Below are positions 23,748-31,954 of a DNA stretch of 34,536 nucleotides, piece by piece. Every line of letters begins with the position of its first letter. Position 1 is the stretch's first letter. A program made the position numbers and the translations under genes. The DNA comes from CAZDBS01 sp964503775 (GTDB taxonomy: Bacteria > Patescibacteriota > Saccharimonadia > Saccharimonadales > CAZDBS01), in the NCBI GenBank assembly GCA_964503775.1, contig CAZDBS010000006.1:1-34536 (forward strand). Direction: 5' to 3'. The notes beneath the pieces were generated by a model. The model made no database searches. It worked only from the letters and a program-made list of their open reading frames with translations, and was not told where the DNA came from.

Positions 23748-24764
23748 TTACGCTTGCAACGCCTTTCCGACATCTGCCGTAAGCTCTACTAGACGATTGC
23801 TATATCCCCATTCATTATCATACCAAGCGACAACTTTGAGCATATTTCCACCTACAACCGCCGTCAGCGATAGATCGACAATCGCCGAATGACTGTTGCC
23901 TTTGAAGTCGGAAGATACCAACTCTTCTTCGGTTACTGCCAAGATCCCTTGGTAATACGGCTCACTCGCCGCTTTTTTGAACACGTCATTTACTTCATCA
24001 GCGGTAACGTCGCGTTTGGTGATGACTACGAAGTCTGAAAGCGACACGACTGGCGTCGGCACACGTACCGACATCCCACCAAATACGCCTTTGAGTGACG
24101 GCATAGCTTGGGCAGCTGCAATCGACGCCCCTGTCGTCGTCGGAACGATATTCTCGGCAGCGGCCCGAGCCTCGCGTAGGTCTTTGGCAGGTGCGTCTTG
24201 CAGGCGCTGACTAGCTGTATAGCTATGAACAGTAGTCATCATCGCTTTTTCGATACCAAAAGCTTGTTCTAGTACAGCCATAACTGGCGTAATGCAGTTT
24301 GTTGTGCATGAAGCGTTGGAGATAATTTCTCCAGCTATCTCCAGTTCATCCTCATTGACTCCCAGCACAATTGTGTTTGCTCCTTCGCCTTTGGCAGGGG
24401 CGGAGATGACGACTTTCTTGGCACCGGCGGGATCGACGTGTGCTTTGGCTTTGGCTGGGTCGACGAATAGACCGGTAGACTCAATCACGACATCGATAGC
24501 CAGGTCCTTCCACGGCAACTCAGCGGGATCGGTCTTGGCAAAGACTTGAATTGGCGTACCGTTTACTATAATGTGCTGGTCATCGAAAGTTACCGGTTGA
24601 TGATATATCCCGTAATTTGAATCATATTTGAGGAGATGGGCCAAAGTTTTGGTATCAGTGAGATCATTTATGGCCACGATCTCCAGATCGTCCCTTTCGA
24701 AGGCAATTTTGAAGGCGTTACGGCCGATTCGACCAAACCCATTGATAGCGATTTTTGATTTCAC
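23748..24764 (-). CDS. gap: Glyceraldehyde-3-phosphate dehydrogenase (NAD-type)
   Basis: The 338-residue product is full length. It shows INGFGRIGRNAFK, the NAD-specificity region AINDLTD, the catalytic cysteine (Cys153) in SNASCTTNC, the His in TTVHSYTASQRLQD, and the C-terminal WYDNEWGYSNRLVE. It oxidises glyceraldehyde-3-phosphate to 1,3-bisphosphoglycerate. Start is GTG 24764, with AGGA five bases upstream. It is the first gene of the sugar-phosphate operon. A weak promoter (TTGCTA, 17 bases, TAGGAT at 24799-24827) precedes it. Confidence 0.97.
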   Translation of the reverse strand: MKSKIAINGFGRIGRNAFKIAFERDDLEIVAINDLTDTKTLAHLLKYDSNYGIYHQPVTFDDQHIIVNGTPIQVFAKTDPAELPWKDLAIDVVIESTGLFVDPAKAKAHVDPAGAKKVVISAPAKGEGANTIVLGVNEDELEIAGEIISNASCTTNCITPVMAVLEQAFGIEKAMMTTVHSYTASQRLQDAPAKDLREARAAAENIVPTTTGASIAAAQAMPSLKGVFGGMSVRVPTPVVSLSDFVVITKRDVTADEVNDVFKKAASEPYYQGILAVTEEELVSSDFKGNSHSAIVDLSLTAVVGGNMLKVVAWYDNEWGYSNRLVELTADVGKALQA

Positions 24765-24798
24765 TTGTTTCCTACTTGCTTATGGTTTTATACTTTTA

Positions 24799-24827
24799 AT
24801 CCTACTGTTTGTAGGGGTGTTTAGCAA
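24799..24827 (-). promoter_or_regulatory. Possible promoter for the gap operon
   Basis: Minus strand TTGCTA (24822-24827), 17 bases, TAGGAT (24799-24804). The spacer contains half of a small hairpin (CCTAC/GTAGG). The match is moderate. Confidence 0.35.
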
Positions 24828-24833
24828 GTGATA

Positions 24834-25784
24834 TTAGATACCGCGCGCTATAGCAATCATATAGCCCAGCTTCTGACGATAATCGTCACGCTCCCTGCTT
24901 AGAAGTTCTTCGAACGAATTAGCTTTGGGCTGACCAACACACGCATTCCAACCTACAAGCGCCCCATCCTGCGGAGATTCAGCTGCAATGAGTGGATTTA
25001 CGATCCCTCTTTTATCATGCTTCAAAATTATCTTTGATGCGACCTCGGGATCTGACATCAATCTCCTGTCCCACAATGACTCCGGGATAATGCCACCATT
25101 CTGTTTTAATTCCCTTAAATCATTATCGCGCTGGAGTATAAGAGCGTACAACCTATCACACCAGACAAGGGCATGCTCTCTTGTGGCTTGGCTACATTCT
25201 GGACGGCCGCGTACAACACCAGTTGACGCCTGCATGAGAAACGATAGGAATTCGATCGCTTCATCAAGAGGTAGGTGATCAAGCATGTCAGGCGTAATCG
25301 TCGTGCCATAGCGCTCGTCAGTATTCCTGTTCCTGTCGTATACGTAACCACCATATGGCAATCTCCAGCCCACTAGTGGCATATTGGTCATCATAGTGCC
25401 ACGCTCTGTACTAGTCATGACTGGGAATGATGATTTAAAAACAGGCTTGGAATACAGAACACCGACGTCAGTTTTGGTTGGATCCTGGGTATACATCGAC
25501 CATGACGCCTGTTGTCCGCGAAAAATAACGACTCCAGGCTCTTCTTCGCTAGCAACGAAGACCGGACCCGCCTCAGGCGCTTTGAGTACGTGCATCAGTG
25601 CCGGAACGTTTGTGTCGTCCGATGGCTCCCTCGGCATTTCTATTACGACAAGTTCTGAAGAGCCGGCGGCTTCAAAACGCATTTCCCAAGCCCGTAAATC
25701 CCGACGCACGGCTTCCTCGGCTTCAGTCGTGTCGAATAATTCGCCTGTTTCTATCTCTCGGATGTGACCCTCGCCTACTAGCAT
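24834..25784 (-). CDS. Protein of unknown function, about 316 residues
   Basis: I do not recognise it. It is acidic at the N-terminus (EIETGELFDTTEAEEAVRRDL), with no signal peptide or membrane helix. A middle segment contains FRGQQASWSMYTQDPTK and LVGWRLPYGGYVYDRNR, and the C-terminal half is helical with Cys-containing ECSQATREHALVWCDRLYAL. I chose ATG 25784: AAGGGG (25791-25796) lies six bases upstream, whereas the ATG at 25790 directly abuts it. It is divergent from rel and upstream of gap. Base composition looks like its neighbours. Confidence 0.75.
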   Translation of the reverse strand: MLVGEGHIREIETGELFDTTEAEEAVRRDLRAWEMRFEAAGSSELVVIEMPREPSDDTNVPALMHVLKAPEAGPVFVASEEEPGVVIFRGQQASWSMYTQDPTKTDVGVLYSKPVFKSSFPVMTSTERGTMMTNMPLVGWRLPYGGYVYDRNRNTDERYGTTITPDMLDHLPLDEAIEFLSFLMQASTGVVRGRPECSQATREHALVWCDRLYALILQRDNDLRELKQNGGIIPESLWDRRLMSDPEVASKIILKHDKRGIVNPLIAAESPQDGALVGWNACVGQPKANSFEELLSRERDDYRQKLGYMIAIARGI

Positions 25785-25887
25785 ACTCATCCCCTTAGCT
25801 ACTTCATCATATTCTTGTCCCTCACGGCAATGTGCGCAAGGTTATCCGCACATCACTTACGCAGTGGTAGCTTTTCTCGAGTAGCAG

Positions 25888-25893
25888 TATACT
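25888..25893 (+). promoter_or_regulatory. -10 box of the rel gene
   Basis: TATACT ends ten bases before the ATG at 25904, giving a leader of only a few bases and no ribosome binding site. Confidence 0.45.
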
Positions 25894-25903
25894 TTTATCC
25901 ACA

Positions 25904-27379
25904 ATGCAAGCCGAAGAATTCCTGAGACTAGTTACGGACCACTACAGCACTCAAGACATCGAGTCGATTGGTGATGCTATAAACCTAGCCACCAAAGCTC
26001 ATACTGGCCAGTTTCGGTCATCAGGCGACCCTTATATCACTCACCCACTAAGTGTCGCTGCTATATTGGTAGGTTGGCGCATGGATATCGACAGTGTCTT
26101 AGTGGGTATTCTCCATGACACGGTTGAGGATACAGACGTAACACTAGAGGAAATTGATATTCATTTTGGCGCGGATGTAGCACGCCTCGTCGATAGCGTG
26201 ACCAAAGTCGGTAAAGCGCGGAGTGGCATGCGAGAGCTAGACACATATCTACCTCAGACCAAAGATAACCTAAGTAAACTGTTGATAGCCACTAGCAAAG
26301 ACTTACGGGCACTAATCATCAAGCTTGCTGACCGACTCCACAACCTCCGAACTCTTGAGTACTTGACCCCAGCTCAACAAACGAAGATTGCCAAAGAATC
26401 TTTGGAGGTATTTGCGCCCTTAGCTGATAGGCTCGGCATGGGACTACTACGTTCCCAGATCGAAGAGCTGTCATTCGAGTATTTGTATCCTGAGAAATCT
26501 CGAAAATTACTCCACGAACTAAAATCTCGCATCAGAAAAGCCCAGCGACAATTTGAGTCTATTCAACAAAATGTCATCAAGGCCTTGGAGAGTGAGGGTA
26601 TCAAGTTTGAAATTGACGGCCGCGTCAAAAGTCTCTACAGCCTACACAAAAAACTGGCCAAGGTCGGTACCATCGACAACGTCTATGATCTACTGGCTCA
26701 ACGAATCGTTGTGTCAACCACGGCTCAGTGTTACCAGGTATTGGGCATACTTCACAACTTGTTCCGTCCGATGCCAACACGAATCAAAGACTATATCGCT
26801 TCACCCAAACCGAACGGTTACCAGAGTTTACATACAACCGTCATGACACCTCACGGCGGGATCGTTGAATTCCAAATCAGAACGAGAGATATGCATGAGT
26901 TTGCCGAACGGGGCTTAGCGGCAAGTTTCTATTACAATGAGCAAAAACTAAGTGAGGAATATGTCAATCGTAACGCCCAGTCACTTCCTCGCCACCTCCA
27001 GTGGGTAGCTCAGCTCCAAGAAGCCGCCAAGGAGCTCAAAAAAGGTGGCGACTTCAACCCAGAGGATCTCAAAGTCGACCTCTTCAGTGATCGGATATTC
27101 GTCTACTCACCCAAAGGCGATATATTTGACTTACCTGTCGGGTCGTTCCCGTTAGATTTCGCTTTTGCCGTTCATGCCGACATCGCTACGCACGCTGCCA
27201 GCTTCAAGGTCAACGGTCATATCACAGCATTTGACAAACCGCTTGAAAACGGCGATTTTGTAGAGGTAGTGACCCGAGGCAACATCAAACCGCACATTGA
27301 TTGGCTTCACTATGTGCACTCGTCACGAGCCAAGCAAAAACTACGCCATTGCTTGCGTGAAGAACAAGTAACCAATTAA
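25904..27379 (+). CDS. RelA/SpoT-family (p)ppGpp synthetase/hydrolase lacking the ACT domain
   Basis: The product is 491 residues. The HD hydrolase domain has the metal ligands in YITHPLSVA and ILHDTVEDT and, further on, LADRLHNLRTL. The synthetase domain has RVKSLYSLHKKL, the DLLAQRIVV strand, SPKPNGYQSLHTTV and EFQIRTRDMHEFAE. A TGS domain follows (IFVYSPKGDIFDLP ... GDFVEVVT). Long Rel proteins are about 700-750 residues; here the protein ends soon after TGS, so the zinc-finger and ACT regions are absent. It should make and degrade the alarmone (p)ppGpp. Its stop overlaps the convergent pyrophosphatase stop. Confidence 0.93.
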   Translation: MQAEEFLRLVTDHYSTQDIESIGDAINLATKAHTGQFRSSGDPYITHPLSVAAILVGWRMDIDSVLVGILHDTVEDTDVTLEEIDIHFGADVARLVDSVTKVGKARSGMRELDTYLPQTKDNLSKLLIATSKDLRALIIKLADRLHNLRTLEYLTPAQQTKIAKESLEVFAPLADRLGMGLLRSQIEELSFEYLYPEKSRKLLHELKSRIRKAQRQFESIQQNVIKALESEGIKFEIDGRVKSLYSLHKKLAKVGTIDNVYDLLAQRIVVSTTAQCYQVLGILHNLFRPMPTRIKDYIASPKPNGYQSLHTTVMTPHGGIVEFQIRTRDMHEFAERGLAASFYYNEQKLSEEYVNRNAQSLPRHLQWVAQLQEAAKELKKGGDFNPEDLKVDLFSDRIFVYSPKGDIFDLPVGSFPLDFAFAVHADIATHAASFKVNGHITAFDKPLENGDFVEVVTRGNIKPHIDWLHYVHSSRAKQKLRHCLREEQVTN

Positions 27380-27900
27380 CCCTTAGAACTACCGAATCTC
27401 TGGACGCACTCCTCGAGAACTTTGGCGGCTGCTGCCTGATCGCCCCAACCACTCACTTCGACTTTGTCGCCTTTGAGGTCTTTGTAATGTTCAAAGTAGT
27501 GCGCTACTGCTTTTTTGAACTGATCACCGAGATCGTCGAGAGTTTTCAGGTGATCTTTGCTCTTATCACTTTTGATGACACCGACTAGTTTATTGTCGAC
27601 TTCACCTGAGTCATCCATATACATAACACCCAAAATCCTCATCTCAGCAACCATACCCGTCGGAAGTGGATCGTCAGACACTAGAAGTACGTCGAGTGCA
27701 TCATTGTCTTCATCAAGAGTACTTGGCACGAAGCCATAGTCGGTCGGTGAACCCAAGAAAGTTTGGTGTATTCGGTCGATGAAAAAATAACCCATCTCAG
27801 AGTTGTATTCGACTTTGAGTCGGCTGCCTTTGGGATTTTCTATGACGATATTGACTATGCTTGGCGCATCGTCGCCGACTGGAAGGTGTGATAAATTCAT
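27376..27900 (-). CDS. ppa: Inorganic pyrophosphatase (family I)
   Basis: The 174-residue product shows the family I core: NIVIENPKGSRLKVEY, YGFVPSTLDEDNDALDVLLV with the metal-binding aspartates, and IKSDKSKDHLKTLDDL. It hydrolyses pyrophosphate and so pulls nucleotide polymerisation and (p)ppGpp turnover forward. Start ATG 27900 has AAGGAG five bases upstream. The stop codons of ppa and rel overlap on opposite strands (TTAA), with no room for a terminator between them. Confidence 0.96.
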   Translation of the reverse strand: MNLSHLPVGDDAPSIVNIVIENPKGSRLKVEYNSEMGYFFIDRIHQTFLGSPTDYGFVPSTLDEDNDALDVLLVSDDPLPTGMVAEMRILGVMYMDDSGEVDNKLVGVIKSDKSKDHLKTLDDLGDQFKKAVAHYFEHYKDLKGDKVEVSGWGDQAAAAKVLEECVQRFGSSKG

Positions 27901-27929
27901 AAATTCTCCTTATTCTGATCTGTATTGTA

Positions 27930-28904
27930 CTACAATTTTCCGTTGAGATACTCGCGAATCTTGAGGGCTGCTGTGGCGCCTTCACCCGTCGCCGAAGCGA
28001 TCTGCATAGTCGCCCCACTTCGAACATCACCTGCGGCGAAGACACCGCGCATGCTTGTCATGAGATTCTCATCAGTCTCGATAAACCCTACTTCGTCGAG
28101 CTTGATGCCTGACGCTGCCGCAAATCCTGTGAGGGGTTTTAGACCTACGAAGACAAACACCCCGTCTGTCGGAAATTCTTTCTTTTCTCCTGTTTTGGCA
28201 TCTTTGCCAATCACCTTGATGATTTTCCCACCACCAGTGGGGGGATCGCCAACTATTTCTTCGGTTGTGGTGTTGTAGTGGACGGTAATCTTATCTTTGT
28301 GAGTGTCGAGTTCATGCTGCAAGATCTCCGAGGCACGCAGATGATCACTCCTCACCAACATGTCGATATGAGTAGCAAATTTGGTTAGAAACATGGCTTC
28401 CTGTACCGCCGAGTTACCGCCGCCAACAACAACCAGTTTTTTATCACGATAGAAAGCTCCGTCGCACGTCGCACAGAAATGCACCCCACGAGCGAAATAC
28501 TCTTGCTCGCCCGGGATACCTAGTCGCTTATAATCCGTACCTGTCGCCACAAGTACGGCTTTAGCTAGGTATTCACCGTCAGTTGTGATGACCCGTTTCT
28601 GTTCACCCTCGTCGACAATCTTGCTTACTTCACCAAATTCTATCTGTGCTCCAAACCTTTCCGCTTGTTTCTGGAGACCCTCAGCCAGAGCTAGACCAGT
28701 GATCCCTTCAGCAAATCCGGGGTAGTTATCTACCTGATCCGTGATAGCCGCCATCCCACCGATAACTCCTTTCTCTATAAGCACCGTATCGATATCTTCC
28801 CGGGTAGTGTAAATAGCCGCCGACAAGGCCGCCGGACCAGCGCCAATCATAACAACATCGTGAGTTTTGCTATTATCGATGGGTGTAGCGTCGTCTTCAG
28901 ACAT
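27930..28904 (-). CDS. trxB: Thioredoxin reductase
   Basis: The 324-residue product has the FAD site MIGAGPAALSAAIYT, the redox-active CATC (Cys144/Cys147) in HFCATCDGAFY, the NADPH site VVVGGGNSAVQEA, and the C-terminal FAAGDVRSGATMQIASATGEG. It uses NADPH to reduce thioredoxin-like proteins. The glutaredoxin-like protein upstream (Cys13/Cys16) is the likely substrate. A GGAG lies ten bases before the ATG. It may be co-transcribed with the glutaredoxin, though the spacer contains inverted repeats. Confidence 0.95.
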   Translation of the reverse strand: MSEDDATPIDNSKTHDVVMIGAGPAALSAAIYTTREDIDTVLIEKGVIGGMAAITDQVDNYPGFAEGITGLALAEGLQKQAERFGAQIEFGEVSKIVDEGEQKRVITTDGEYLAKAVLVATGTDYKRLGIPGEQEYFARGVHFCATCDGAFYRDKKLVVVGGGNSAVQEAMFLTKFATHIDMLVRSDHLRASEILQHELDTHKDKITVHYNTTTEEIVGDPPTGGGKIIKVIGKDAKTGEKKEFPTDGVFVFVGLKPLTGFAAASGIKLDEVGFIETDENLMTSMRGVFAAGDVRSGATMQIASATGEGATAALKIREYLNGKL

Positions 28905-28924
28905 GTTTATCTTTCTCCATTAAA

Positions 28925-28992
28925 CACTAAATGCTAAGTTCTAAACTCTAAACTACCATTTTTTAGAATTTAGTGCTTAAGATTTAGAACTT
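28925..28992. repeat. Interleaved inverted repeats between grx and trxB
   Basis: CACTAAAT (28925-28932) is complementary to ATTTAGTG (28968-28975), and AAGTTCTAAA (28936-28945) to TTTAGAACTT (28983-28992). The two pairs cross each other (A-B-A'-B'). The spacer is AT-rich with CTAAACT repeats. Confidence 0.6.
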
Positions 28993-28997
28993 GAGGC

Positions 28998-29246
28998 TTA
29001 GGCGACCGCTGGAGCCAGTTTTGATAGGTTAAATCCTACGATCACTTCCTTACTATCGTCGTTTTTGGTAACAACCGTAACCGGAACGGACAGTACACCA
29101 CTGACGGCCAGGGCTTCCTGTTGGCGCTCGGGTTGCTGATCTAGGTTTACTTCCTCATAGGTATGACCCTTGCTAGCCAACCATTTTTTCACCATGCCGC
29201 AGTAGGCGCAGGTGTTTGTCGTAAAAATAGTGATGTTTTTTGCCAT
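28998..29246 (-). CDS. Glutaredoxin/NrdH-like redox protein
   Basis: The 82-residue product is a minimal thioredoxin fold: ITIFTTNTCAYCGMVKKWL with the CxxC at residues 13-16, then the cis-proline region SGVLSVPVTVV and a short C-terminal helix. I chose ATG 29246 since AAGGATGG lies five bases upstream; the frame is open further upstream without signals. It probably shuttles electrons from the adjacent thioredoxin reductase, for example to ribonucleotide reductase or peroxiredoxins. It has a strong promoter with a palindromic site next to the -35. Confidence 0.9.
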   Translation of the reverse strand: MAKNITIFTTNTCAYCGMVKKWLASKGHTYEEVNLDQQPERQQEALAVSGVLSVPVTVVTKNDDSKEVIVGFNLSKLAPAVA

Positions 29247-29285
29247 GAATACCATCCTTTTATTTTGTGATTTACGTCTCTTTAC

Positions 29286-29315
29286 AGTATATATTGTGCT
29301 TATGATTACAGTCAA
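29286..29315 (-). promoter_or_regulatory. Promoter of the glutaredoxin gene
   Basis: Minus strand TTGACT (29310-29315), 18-base spacer, TATACT (29286-29291). The predicted leader to ATG 29246 is about 33 bases. Confidence 0.65.
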
Positions 29316-29317
29316 TA

Positions 29318-29331
29318 CACTACATGTAGTG
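29318..29331. promoter_or_regulatory. Palindromic operator-like site
   Basis: CACTACATGTAGTG is a perfect 14-base palindrome, two bases upstream of the -35 of the glutaredoxin promoter. Its TACATGTA core resembles TACA/TGTA operators bound by BlaI/CopY-type repressors, but without the usual central bases. Position is right for an activator or repressor. Confidence 0.5.
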
Positions 29332-29338
29332 AATTTGT

Positions 29339-29896
29339 CTACTGACCCTGCTTATCGATAACCATCAGTTCGATATCAAAAACTAGATCGGCGTTAGCCG
29401 GTATACCAGATCCAGCAGGAGGATTGGCGCCGTAAGCCAGGGCAGCCGGGATGAGCAATCGTCGAATTCCTCCAACCTTCATACCCGGTACACCATCGGT
29501 CCAGCCTTTGATAACATCGCTCAGACCAAAGGAGATTGGGTCTTTACCGAAATCACGATTACTCTGAAAGATAACTCCAGTAGCGGCGATCGCTCCAGTA
29601 TAGTGTGCACTGATGGTAGCCCCAGGTTTGACTTCTTCCCCCGTGCCGGGTTTGGTATCGATTTTTTGTAGCTCAGTTACTTTGGCTACTGGCTCAAAGT
29701 TATCTAGTTTACGACTTGGGTCCAATGTCTTCTCCTTCTGCTCATTTTGCGTTTGCAATTCTTGAGCGGCTTTATTAATTTCCTCTTGTTTCTTGGTATC
29801 GCTATTTTGCTGAGCGACCAGCATGTATATGCTTCCGACAGAAGTAGCCAGAAAAGCAACCACCACTAGAAGTAACAAAATCTGAGTTTTGCGCAT
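29339..29896 (-). CDS. FKBP-type peptidyl-prolyl isomerase, membrane-anchored
   Basis: The product is 185 residues. An N-terminal signal anchor (ILLLLVVVAFLATSVGSIYML) leads into a polar Gln/Glu/Lys-rich stalk (about residues 30-70). The FKBP domain follows with KPGTGEEVKPGATISAHYTG, the substrate-pocket VIKGWTDGVPGMKVGG, RLLIPAALAYG and a closing LVFDIELMVID. It catalyses proline isomerisation of exported proteins outside the membrane. The ATG has AGGGG five bases upstream and a stronger AAGGAGG thirteen bases upstream. A TATAAT (29930-29935) may start its own transcript. Confidence 0.93.
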   Translation of the reverse strand: MRKTQILLLLVVVAFLATSVGSIYMLVAQQNSDTKKQEEINKAAQELQTQNEQKEKTLDPSRKLDNFEPVAKVTELQKIDTKPGTGEEVKPGATISAHYTGAIAATGVIFQSNRDFGKDPISFGLSDVIKGWTDGVPGMKVGGIRRLLIPAALAYGANPPAGSGIPANADLVFDIELMVIDKQGQ

Positions 29897-29929
29897 ATTA
29901 ACCCCTAGACCTCCTTAGGTATTGCATCT

Positions 29930-29935
29930 ATTATA
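29930..29935 (-). promoter_or_regulatory. -10 box upstream of the FKBP gene
   Basis: Minus strand TATAAT between the ABC exporter stop and the FKBP start. No convincing -35 is seen. Confidence 0.4.
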
Positions 29936-29965
29936 ACGTAACGATCGGCACGGTTTGTTGTAAAA

Positions 29966-31902
29966 CTAAGCTGCCAGCTCGAACTTTTTAAGTGAAGCTT
30001 TGGCTGATTCTGATTTTCTATCCTGGAGCCGGAGAAGCTGAGCATAGATACCATCGGTATGGGATAGCTCTGCAGGGCTACCTATCTCGTCAATTCGCCC
30101 GTTGCGAATCGTTATAATTTGATTGACACTCTGAATCGTACTAAGCCGGTGGGCAATGATAATGGTGGTGCGACCCTTCATCAGTCTTTCCAACGCTTCT
30201 TGAACCATAGCTTCGCTCCGACTATCCAGGCTGCTGGTTGCCTCGTCCAGGACTAGTATTGGAGCGTCTTTCAACAGAGCCCTAGCTATGGCGATGCGTT
30301 GCTTTTGGCCTCCGGAGAGTTTTAACCCTCTCTCGCCAATCTCAGTATCGTATCCTTTATCAAATTTAGAGATAAACTCGTCGGCGTTGGCAGCTTTCGC
30401 GGCGGCCATGATTTCAGCTTCGGTTGCTTTTGGGTTCGAGTATGAGATGTTTTCGCGGATAGATCCACTAAAAAGAGACGGGTCTTGGAAGACAACACCG
30501 ATATTCCTCCGGAGACTTGCCTGCGTAACGTCAGCTATGTCTTGACCATCGATCAGAATTGTTCCAGATTGTGGCTCGTAGAGACGGAGCAATAAATTCG
30601 TCAGTGTCGATTTACCCTCACCACTCTCACCAACCAGCGCAATTTTGGTATCTGGTTTGATGTCAAAAGTGATATCGTGCAGGACTTTGGCTTGCGCATC
30701 ATAACCAAAATCAACGTGATCAAAACGTATTTCTCCCTGGTCAACTCTTAGACCCCTGGCCTGGGGTTTGTCTCGAATCTCCGGCTCTAAACTCATGGCC
30801 TCGAAGTAATCTTTGCTGTCAGCAATCGCACGTTGAGTATTCTCTACCAAGAACGTGATTGTGAAGAGCGGGATACGAATTAGCGCGCCGTATTGGATGA
30901 GCAAGACAGCCTCACCAGGAGTTAGTTGTCCGTGAAAAGCTTGCCAACCGATAGTCGCATACACCAGGCCGAACACAATATTGAGAATTGTATTGCGCTG
31001 GTTGTCACGCATGTGCCAATAGCGACTTTGTGGTCGTGTCAGATCGGCGATGGCTTTCATGTGTTTACTGAAAAACTTAAGTTCGCGAGCTTCTTGGGCA
31101 TNNNNNNNNNNNNNNNNNNNNNNNNNNNNNNNNNNNNNNNNNNNNNNNNNNNNNNNNNNNNNNNNNNNNNNNNNNNNNNNNNNNNNNNNNNNNNNNNNNN
31201 NGCGATGGCTTTCATGTGTTTACTGAAAAACTTAAGTTCGCGAGCTTCTTGGGCATAACTCTTGACTACTTTTACCTGAGAGATCGCTTCCTGAAACCTG
31301 CCATAACCGATGTCCTGGTGTTCATTTTTCTCGCCCTGATATTTCTGCCACTTCTCGCTGGTCCGCATCGTCAGCCACAAGAAAATTGGGTAGAGCGATA
31401 GGAGCAAGAGCCCTACCTGCCAGCTGTAATATGAGACGATGATGAGGCTGAAGACACTGGTTAGGATAAACTGACCGAAATTGTTGGCCATCATATTCAT
31501 GAACTGTGTGACTTGTGCAATCGAACGATTCAAGCGCGACGTAATCTTTCCAGATAACTCCATGTCAAAATATCGCTGTGGCATAGATAACATATGTCGG
31601 TAGTACCGCTCGCTCAGCAGTTTATTCATGCGAGATGACATGAGATCGCCGATATAACCACCGATGTTGGTCAATAGCCCCACGAACAACTCAGCTAGGA
31701 ATATGAAGAGTACGAATATCAATATACGTTGCTGACTGGCCGACAATCCCCCGGTCAGTTTCAGTAGTTCGTCAATTATACCTTTGGTGAAAATAGGTTG
31801 TAGCTGGTTGAGGGAAGCGACCAAGACATTGAAAATGACTATGACCACATAGAATGGCCACAGGTCTCGGGAGAACTTCAAGATTCGAAATATAAATTTC
31901 AT
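29966..31902 (-). CDS. ABC exporter, fused membrane and ATPase domains (interrupted by N-gap artefact)
   Basis: After removal of the duplicated 55 bases and 100 Ns the frame is continuous and gives 593 residues. The N-terminal half is a six-helix exporter domain (LWPFYVVIVIFNVLVASLNQL; RYFDMELSGKITSRLNR). The C-terminal half is the ATPase: Walker A GESGEGKST, Q-loop VVFQDPSLF, signature LSGGQKQR, Walker B ILVLDEATSSLD and H-loop IIAHRLST. It would act as a homodimer exporting a lipid, peptide or drug; the substrate cannot be told. A TATACT lies 19 bases upstream of ATG 31902. Confidence 0.93.
31047..31256. other. Assembly gap with duplicated 55-base ends, inside the ABC exporter
   Basis: Ns at 31102-31201 are flanked by identical 55-base sequences (31047-31101, 31202-31256). 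Removing 155 bases leaves 1782 bases, an exact multiple of three. Confidence 0.95.
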
Positions 31903-31954
31903 GCTGTTAGTTTACATGTTAAGTATATGTATGACTAGAGATTTCACCTGAGCG

